NCBI GenBank assembly: GCA_002451015.1
Contig: DKBB01000390.1
Span: 1 to 6,121, forward strand
Length of the DNA: 6,121 bases
Reading direction: 5' to 3'
Origin: Acidobacteria bacterium UBA6911
GTDB taxonomy: Bacteria; Acidobacteriota; UBA6911
The position numbers and the translations under genes were made by a program. A model generated the notes under the pieces. The model was not told where the DNA came from. It saw nothing but the letters and a program-made list of their open reading frames with translations, and ran no database searches. Position 1 is the stretch's first letter. Each line of letters starts with the position of its first letter. Positions 1 to 4,447 of this stretch are shown here, in pieces.

Positions 1-5
1 TATCC

Positions 6-22
6 GCCGTATTTCTTACGGC
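6..22. repeat. Short perfect inverted repeat (6-bp stem, 5-base loop)
   Basis: GCCGTA at 6-11 and TACGGC at 17-22 are exact reverse complements around a TTTCT loop, so the transcript could form a small hairpin. No T-tract follows it on the + strand, so it is not a canonical intrinsic terminator as seen. It lies at the left edge, and it could be part of the 3' region of a gene outside the window or of the leader of the gene at 115. A six-base match at this distance could also be chance. Confidence 0.3.
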
Positions 23-114
23 ACCTGCAGCATGAATTATGTGAGAAATGCGAGACAGGCTTTTCGATGGTATTAATCCTGCGGCGCTTGTTCGTAAAAT
101 GGAGAGAATAAGCC

Positions 115-513
115 ATGCAAACGATTTCCAGCTTATTTAAATCCAAATTAGATATTCCTGTCTCACCGGCACAACGACTGTTTCTGAAATGGTTCTGTAT
201 AGGGTGCCTGCTACTGATGGTGTTTTTTGTTGTAGCCAACACGATTCGGGATGCCTCCCAGGATAAATCCAAGGCATACCTCGTAGCGCAGGATTTTGTT
301 TCCGAGCGGCTTATAAGGCCTTCAACAGCGAAATTTCCTCTCAGGTCCCAAAATGGTGTTTTGGTCGAATATCTCGGCCGGCACCGCTACTCCATTTCCG
401 GTTACCTGGACGCTGTAAACACTTTCGGAAATTCCCAAAGATCCAGTTATAAGTGCATTATCCGGTATACCGGTACCGGAGAGTGGATCTGCGAGGCGGT
501 CTCATTCGAATAA
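115..513 (+). CDS. Membrane-anchored protein of unknown function, 132 aa
   Basis: The start is supported by GGAGAG at 101-106, eight bases before the ATG. Residues about 26-44 form one strongly hydrophobic segment (WFCIGCLLLMVFFVVANTI), with basic residues before it and a charged stretch after it. This fits a single inner-membrane anchor with the C-terminal domain probably outside the cytoplasm. The C-terminal domain (about 52-132) has the pattern ERLIRPSTAKFP (64-75), then SISGYLDAVNTFG (93-105), then RSSYKC and GEWICEAVSFE. From memory, this resembles a widespread uncharacterised domain often carried by small membrane or zinc-ribbon proteins, with the core 'PSTAKFP ... GYVDAQNSFG ... RxxY'. 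C114 and C126 could form a disulfide if the domain is periplasmic. No function is known to me. The gene stands 203 bases before the next + strand gene and is probably not tightly coupled to it. Confidence 0.82.
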   Translation: MQTISSLFKSKLDIPVSPAQRLFLKWFCIGCLLLMVFFVVANTIRDASQDKSKAYLVAQDFVSERLIRPSTAKFPLRSQNGVLVEYLGRHRYSISGYLDAVNTFGNSQRSSYKCIIRYTGTGEWICEAVSFE

Positions 514-554
514 TCCCCTGGTGCCGGAGAAGGAGTCCGGGATTGCATTTTCTT
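512..554 (+). terminator. Possible weak intrinsic terminator after the 132-aa gene
   Basis: Directly at the stop codon, AATCCC (512-517) can pair with GGGATT (539-544). An alternative inner stem is CCGGA (524-528) with TCCGG (536-540). The hairpin is followed by a T-rich stretch (TTTTCTT, 548-554). The two stems compete for the same bases and the tract is interrupted, so this is a weak candidate. Confidence 0.25.
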
Positions 555-577
555 CCGGTCGCTCCGATCCGCATTCC

Positions 578-601
578 TTTCTCCCGGCTTCACGGGAGAA
601 A
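578..601. repeat. Perfect 9-bp inverted repeat in the gap between the two + strand genes
   Basis: TTTCTCCCG (578-586) and CGGGAGAAA (593-601) are exact reverse complements separated by the six-base loop GCTTCA. It is the most stable simple hairpin I see in the non-coding parts of the window. Neither strand has a T-tract after the stem (the + strand continues CCTCAATAAAACG), so it is not a standard Rho-independent terminator. It could be a transcript-processing or stabilising hairpin, a repetitive extragenic element, or a binding site for a dimeric regulator of the downstream gene. The sequence does not decide between these. Confidence 0.5.
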
Positions 602-704
602 CCTCAATAAAACGCTTCCGGTAAAAGACACATCCGCATCGTCCAAAGTTAATCGGCAATTCCGGGTGGTCCGATAAACATACAGGGGCGCCGTTGTGTT
701 TTTA

Positions 705-712
705 AAGGGGAG
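705..712 (+). promoter_or_regulatory. Ribosome binding site that favours the start at 717
   Basis: AAGGGGAG at 705-712 sits four bases before ATG 717. A competing GTG at 696 has AGGGG (684-688) seven bases upstream and would add seven residues. The ATG is preferred because of the better Shine-Dalgarno match and because the protein then begins with a compact Lys-Asn n-region followed by the hydrophobic core of a signal peptide. The spacing to the ATG is short, so the GTG is not excluded. Confidence 0.55.
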
Positions 713-716
713 TTCT

Positions 717-1856
717 ATGAAAAATTCATTGGTTGTTTTCATTTATATGTTTTCCATTTCTTCGGGTATTGCGCAGACAACCGGGATCGTTGAATGCGAC
801 GGGAGGTCCGGAATTTCGGCGTGGGAGAAGCCGGAGAGTATAGTCGTGGTCGAGCACCTCGCCTGTGGTCGGAAATTGCCCGTTGTCGGAACTGAAAAAG
901 GTTTTGTAAAGGTGCAGTTGAAGTCGAGCCTGTTTGCATATGTCAGCGCGGACCATATCCGGCTGATGGAACCTGCCCCTGGTTCCGAAACGATCACGCC
1001 ACAAAGCGGGGACCGGGGCGATTCGGCCTCCCAATCGAGTCCGGGTATGGCGCCGCAATCCAAGCTTTCACGACAGGAATCCGGAATAACCAAACTGCCT
1101 CTGGTCCAGCGAAGGCGTGACACCCTCCTGAAGCCGGGACTGGAGTTCGGACTGGATTCCTCGTATATCAAGTATGAAGAGCCCGATTTTATGAAGGAAG
1201 AGGGCGTCACATTGAGTCTGTACGGCAACTATACCCTGCGCCCTTCGGACTTCATGGTCCGTTTTGAAGGCAGAGTCGGTTTTGCCGGGATGCATTATTC
1301 GTCGCCTCTGTCAGGGGAAACCAAGAAAATCAGGGATTATATTTTAGAAGCCAGGGGGCTGGCGGGTTATTCCTTCGGGGTTTCGGATAGATGGTATCTA
1401 ACGCCCTATGCTGGATTCGGATACAGGTTCCTTTTCGACGGGCTTGGCGGAAAGGTCACAACAGCGGGGCATCTGGGCTATGACCGGAGATCCAATTATC
1501 TGTACACCCCGATCGGTCTCGAGAGTGCAAATTTTTTAAAGCACAGTTGGGCTCTGGTCGCGACGATAGAATACGATCTATTCTGGAAGGGTCGGCAGGA
1601 AAGCGATTTAGGCGTTCTGTTCGGCGGCAGCCCTACCATAATCAACGATCAGGAGGGTGGTTGGGGATTGCGAGGATCCGGAAAATTTGTAAAGGAAATG
1701 GGCCGGGTCGATCTTGCTTTCGGTCCCTATTTTAAATACTGGAATATTGAAGATTCCGAGTGGGCCTATTTATCCCATGAAGGCGAAGAACTGGCATTCA
1801 TGGAGCCTGCAAATACCTCCGTGGAGATCGGCGCAATGTTTGGAATGGTGTTCTGA
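717..1856 (+). CDS. Secreted SH3-like domain fused to an outer-membrane beta-barrel, 379 aa
   Basis: Residues 1-19 are a Sec signal peptide with a likely signal peptidase I cut after GIA (A19|Q20). Residues about 22-84 look like a bacterial SH3-like domain: a small beta-rich unit with the pattern 'V..LACGRKLPVV...KGFVKVQL...FAYVSADHIRLM'. C27 and C50 could form a disulfide. A Ser/Pro/Gln/Gly-rich linker runs from about 85 to 130. Residues about 138-379 alternate polar and hydrophobic residues in many short strands rich in Tyr, Phe and Gly (for example TPYAGFGYRFLF and SNYLYTPIGLE), and the protein ends in MVF. A C-terminal aromatic residue is the usual outer-membrane sorting signal for the BAM machinery. 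I infer an outer-membrane barrel with the SH3 domain in the periplasm, where it could contact peptidoglycan or a partner protein. No specific family name is recognised. Transport or enzymatic activity cannot be claimed. The alternative start at 696 would lengthen the n-region only. Confidence 0.8.
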   Translation: MKNSLVVFIYMFSISSGIAQTTGIVECDGRSGISAWEKPESIVVVEHLACGRKLPVVGTEKGFVKVQLKSSLFAYVSADHIRLMEPAPGSETITPQSGDRGDSASQSSPGMAPQSKLSRQESGITKLPLVQRRRDTLLKPGLEFGLDSSYIKYEEPDFMKEEGVTLSLYGNYTLRPSDFMVRFEGRVGFAGMHYSSPLSGETKKIRDYILEARGLAGYSFGVSDRWYLTPYAGFGYRFLFDGLGGKVTTAGHLGYDRRSNYLYTPIGLESANFLKHSWALVATIEYDLFWKGRQESDLGVLFGGSPTIINDQEGGWGLRGSGKFVKEMGRVDLAFGPYFKYWNIEDSEWAYLSHEGEELAFMEPANTSVEIGAMFGMVF

Positions 1857-1903
1857 TCTTCTTTTCGTCGGAAGGTTCTCTTATAAACATTCCCGGGATG
1901 TCA

Positions 1904-3349
1904 CTAGCCTGGATCTTCTACCTTTATGGAAATATCGCTTTTATTCGCCGCTAAAGGATCTTCTTCATCCGCCGGCAGATTTTCATAGGGACCGAGGCGG
2001 TATTTCTGCATGCGGTAGATCAGCACGTTGCGGGAAATGCCCAGGAAATCGGCCGCATGGGTCTGGTTCCACCCGGTTCTTTCCAGCGCCGTGATGACCA
2101 GCTGCCTTTCCAGTTCCGGCATGGACACCCCTTCGGGCGGAACCCGGAAAACGGCGTTGCCGACCGCCAGGGAAGGGGAAAGGATCTCTTCGGGCAGGTC
2201 CTTTATATCGGCGACACCGGTCTGGGAAAAGATGACCAGGCGCTCGACGCAGTTTTCCAGTTCGCGCACGTTGCCGGGCCAGTCGTAAATTTCCAGCTTC
2301 CGTAGAATTTCGCCTCCCAGGGTGATGGCAGGGCGGTTGTGTTTTTTACATATCCGCTCGACGAAGAAGCGGGACAGCAACGGTATGTCCTCTCTTCTTT
2401 CCCGTAGCGGAGGCAGCAGCAGAGGCGCTACGTTCAAACGGTAGTAAAGATCCTGGCGGAATTCACCGTTCGCGGCCATCTGCTTCAGGTCCCGGTTTGA
2501 GGCGGCGATGATCCGGACATCCACTTTGCGTGGCGCATTCTCCCCGACCACGTTGATTTCGTTTTCCTGCACGACCCGCAGCACCTTTACCTGAAGCGGC
2601 AGGGGAAGGTCCCCGATCTCGTCCAGAAAAACCGTACCCCCGTCGGCGGCTTCGAACTTGCCGGCTTTATTCCTGTCGGCGCCGCTGAAAGCCCCCTTGC
2701 GATAACCGAAAAGCTCGGATTCCAGGAGAGTGTCCGGTATGGCGCCGCAATTGATAACCATGAAAGGTCTGCCGTTGCGGGGGCCGTTATAGTGAATGGC
2801 CTTGGCCAGGATTTCCTTGCCTGTCCCGCTTTCCCCCGCAATCAATACCGTAGTGTCCACACCGGCCAGCCGCTCGGCCTGGTCCAGGATTTTCCGCATT
2901 CCTTTCGACGATCCCACGATGCCGTCGAATTTGAAGGCGGACGATATTGCTTCCCGAAGCGCGCGGTTTTCGTGGATCAATTCGCTGTATTTGAAGGCAT
3001 TGTTGATTGTGTGGAGAAGTGCGTCGTTGTTGACGGGTTTGGTCAGATAGTGGAAGGCGCCCAGTTTTATCGCTTCCACGGCCGAATCTATGCTTCCGAA
3101 CGCGGTGATGATGACAACGGGCGTATCGGGGGAGGTCTGCTTTACCTGTTTCAGAACTTCTTTGCCGCCTATTCCCGGCATGTTCAGATCCGTGAGAACG
3201 ATCCTGTGATGGTGTTCGGCAAAAAGATCGAGCGCTTTTTGCCCATTTTCGGCAATCGTTGTTTGGTACCCAGCCTCATTCAACTGAAATTCCAGTACGC
3301 GGCGGAAATTCATATCGTCTTCAACAATAAGTATCGTCGGAGCATTCAT
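1904..3349 (-). CDS. Sigma-54-dependent response regulator (NtrC/AtoC/ZraR-type), 481 aa
   Basis: This is a cytoplasmic two-component transcription activator with all three expected domains at full length. The receiver domain (about 4-120) has the acidic pocket E10/D11/D12, the phosphoacceptor D54 in LTDLNMPG, T82 and K104. The AAA+ sigma-54 interaction domain (about 143-375) has Walker A GESGTGK (172-178), the loop GAFSGA (219-224), Walker B GGTVFLDEIGD (237-247), the arginines of FRQDLYYRL (297-305) and WPGNVREL (357-364). A Fis-type helix-turn-helix (about 412-450) contains NQTHAADFLGISRNVLIYRM. After phosphorylation by a sensor kinase it should oligomerise, hydrolyse ATP and remodel RNA polymerase-sigma-54 at an enhancer-controlled promoter. 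The ATG has GAGGTGA (3354-3360) four bases upstream. The sigma-54 contact loop has Ser where the family consensus has Thr. No kinase gene adjoins it in the window, and its target genes are unknown. The symbol is left blank because NtrC-like paralogues cannot be told apart by sequence alone. Confidence 0.96.
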   Translation of the reverse strand: MNAPTILIVEDDMNFRRVLEFQLNEAGYQTTIAENGQKALDLFAEHHHRIVLTDLNMPGIGGKEVLKQVKQTSPDTPVVIITAFGSIDSAVEAIKLGAFHYLTKPVNNDALLHTINNAFKYSELIHENRALREAISSAFKFDGIVGSSKGMRKILDQAERLAGVDTTVLIAGESGTGKEILAKAIHYNGPRNGRPFMVINCGAIPDTLLESELFGYRKGAFSGADRNKAGKFEAADGGTVFLDEIGDLPLPLQVKVLRVVQENEINVVGENAPRKVDVRIIAASNRDLKQMAANGEFRQDLYYRLNVAPLLLPPLRERREDIPLLSRFFVERICKKHNRPAITLGGEILRKLEIYDWPGNVRELENCVERLVIFSQTGVADIKDLPEEILSPSLAVGNAVFRVPPEGVSMPELERQLVITALERTGWNQTHAADFLGISRNVLIYRMQKYRLGPYENLPADEEDPLAANKSDISIKVEDPG

Positions 3350-3375
3350 GCCGTCACCTCGCCAAACATCTGTTT

Positions 3376-3384
3376 ATTGTATCA
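3376..3384 (-). promoter_or_regulatory. Possible extended -10 promoter of the response regulator gene
   Basis: On the - strand, TGATACAAT (3384 to 3376) matches the extended -10 pattern TGnTAnAAT closely. Transcription would begin near 3369, leaving a leader of about 20 bases that still contains the complete GAGGTGA ribosome site at 3354-3360. No good -35 box is seen 17 bases upstream, which extended -10 promoters can tolerate. The call rests on one short motif. Confidence 0.35.
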
Positions 3385-3430
3385 TGTCGTGCTCCGGATG
3401 CCGCCTTCCGGGTGAGTATCTTGAGCCCGC

Positions 3431-3458
3431 TTGAGTCAAAAGTCTAAGGTCGAAGGTT
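3431..3458. repeat. Degenerate heptanucleotide tandem repeat, four units
   Basis: Four successive 7-base units end in GTC or GTT: TTGAGTC (3431-3437), AAAAGTC (3438-3444), TAAGGTC (3445-3451) and GAAGGTT (3452-3458). The shared pattern is NNRRGTY. The tract lies in the 156-base gap between the 225-aa gene and the response regulator, so it does not encode protein. Multiples of seven with sequence drift suggest slipped-strand expansion followed by decay. It could be a remnant of a repeat family spread through the genome, or it could be chance. Confidence 0.4.
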
Positions 3459-3505
3459 CCTGATCCCGCCCTCCGGCTCCAGGCGTTTTTGATGCCGAAG
3501 AATAT

Positions 3506-4183
3506 CTAATATCTTTCCAGGTCGTAGAGTTGGAGCTTCAATTTCCGGTATATCGCTGAATCGAGCGGTTCCTTGAGCTGGAATTTATACCTGCGTGTTT
3601 TGCTGAATTCTCTCCGGTTGTTTTCGTAGACCTGGATTTCCAGTTGATACGGGTCCGATGACCAAACGGATTGAATGTCCCGGCCGAGCCGCCACTCCCG
3701 AGCGTCCTTGGCATGTTCCGTCGCGTAGTAAACGGAATCCTCCGTGAAATGCAGGACGCCTTCGCATCCGCCGAACGTGTGGGAATGCTTGACCGGCAAT
3801 TCGTACGATGCGGTGCTATTCTCCGGAACCTCCCGGTTCGTAACCGGTTTGTCCAGCCTGCGGACGATTTTTTGAAACAGTTCGTCGGTAAGCTCGCCTT
3901 CGGTGATGACAAAATGATACGATTTGTCTCTTCCCAGCAGGAGTGACGCGTCTTCATAGCTGAGAAGAATGAATTCTTTACCGCTGATCCGGTCGAAATG
4001 CTGGATGTCCCGATAAAGCCAGGTCCGTTTTCCTTTTTTATCCTCTGAAGTGTATTCAATCCCTTTATCAGTAATTTCTATGGTACCCCGGCCGTCCCTC
4101 CAGAGACTTTTCTCATGCTTCACGCCGAGGGTTTGGGCGGCCAGAGGCTGGGCAAGAAAAAACAGCATCAATAGGTATTTCAT
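3506..4183 (-). CDS. Periplasmic protein of unknown function with two tandem copies of one beta-rich domain, 225 aa
   Basis: Residues 1-16 are a signal peptide (KYLLMLFFLAQPLAA), with a likely cut after A16 and a mature protein starting QTLGVKH. The start is supported by AAGGGGGG (4198 to 4191), seven bases upstream. The mature protein is an internal duplication. Repeat 1 (about 19-110) and repeat 2 (about 129-219) share, in order: VKH; a Gly followed by T-I-E-I-T-D or V-L-H-F-T-E; a Y-x-[ST] strand; R-x-W; the identical RDIQ (58-61 and 168-171); a beta-rich middle; a Y-x-F strand (YHFVI, YKFQL); and a C-terminal amphipathic helix (ELFQKIVRRL, AIYRKLKLQL). Strands followed by one helix suggest a PH-like or GRAM-like fold, which is an inference. 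No catalytic motif is seen. It lies 264 bases downstream of cusA on the same strand and 156 bases before the response regulator, so a role in envelope or metal sensing is possible but unproven. Confidence 0.85.
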   Translation of the reverse strand: MKYLLMLFFLAQPLAAQTLGVKHEKSLWRDGRGTIEITDKGIEYTSEDKKGKRTWLYRDIQHFDRISGKEFILLSYEDASLLLGRDKSYHFVITEGELTDELFQKIVRRLDKPVTNREVPENSTASYELPVKHSHTFGGCEGVLHFTEDSVYYATEHAKDAREWRLGRDIQSVWSSDPYQLEIQVYENNRREFSKTRRYKFQLKEPLDSAIYRKLKLQLYDLERY

Positions 4184-4447
4184 TTATGGACCCCCCTTAG
4201 AAAATATGGCGTCATCGGAGCGTGTAAACGCGCGGCCGTATGAACCTTAAAAACCGTTTTCACTGTAAACGAAGATGGGGCGAATGAATGGTTGAAAGGA
4301 TGGCGGATTGTTTCAAACGGAACGCAAATGTTGATTGTCTTTAAAATTGGCATTTCTTCAGTCCCAATACCTCTGTTTTTTTGAACTTCGAATCATCTTG
4401 TATCCTGTCTATCCATTGTTCCCGGCCCGTCACCTTCATTCGCGCGC

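Noticed and set aside
20..32. GGCAC followed by GCA in the first 35 bases, resembling a sigma-54 promoter.
   Set aside because: The gap between the GG and GC pairs is 8 bases, not the required 10.
453..677. A 74-codon + strand frame spanning the end of the 132-aa gene and the following gap.
   Set aside because: It begins inside the well-supported 132-aa gene, is very Arg-rich and has no recognisable motif. It is read as a shadow frame running on into non-coding sequence.
2792..3415. A 207-codon + strand frame opposite the receiver and AAA+ domains of the response regulator.
   Set aside because: The opposite strand has complete conserved domains and a ribosome site, while this frame shows no known motif. 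It is a shadow.
3402..3419. CCGGA/TCCGG-type small stem near 3396-3413 considered as a terminator for the 225-aa gene.
   Set aside because: It is only five base pairs with an eight-base loop and has no T-tract on the - strand.
4201..4230. Possible -35/-10 pair on the - strand (TTTACA, 16 bases, TATTTT) before the 225-aa gene.
   Set aside because: The implied transcript start falls inside the AAGGGGGG ribosome site at 4191-4198, so the message would lose part of it. The -10 box also matches only four of six bases.
4180..4353. A 57-codon - strand reading frame filling much of the gap after cusA; its TGA overlaps the ATG of the 225-aa gene (ATGA).
   Set aside because: Only GAAG immediately before the ATG could act as a ribosome site, there is a single acidic residue, and the composition (many His, Phe, Thr, Pro) looks like translated non-coding DNA. 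The overlap is probably coincidence.
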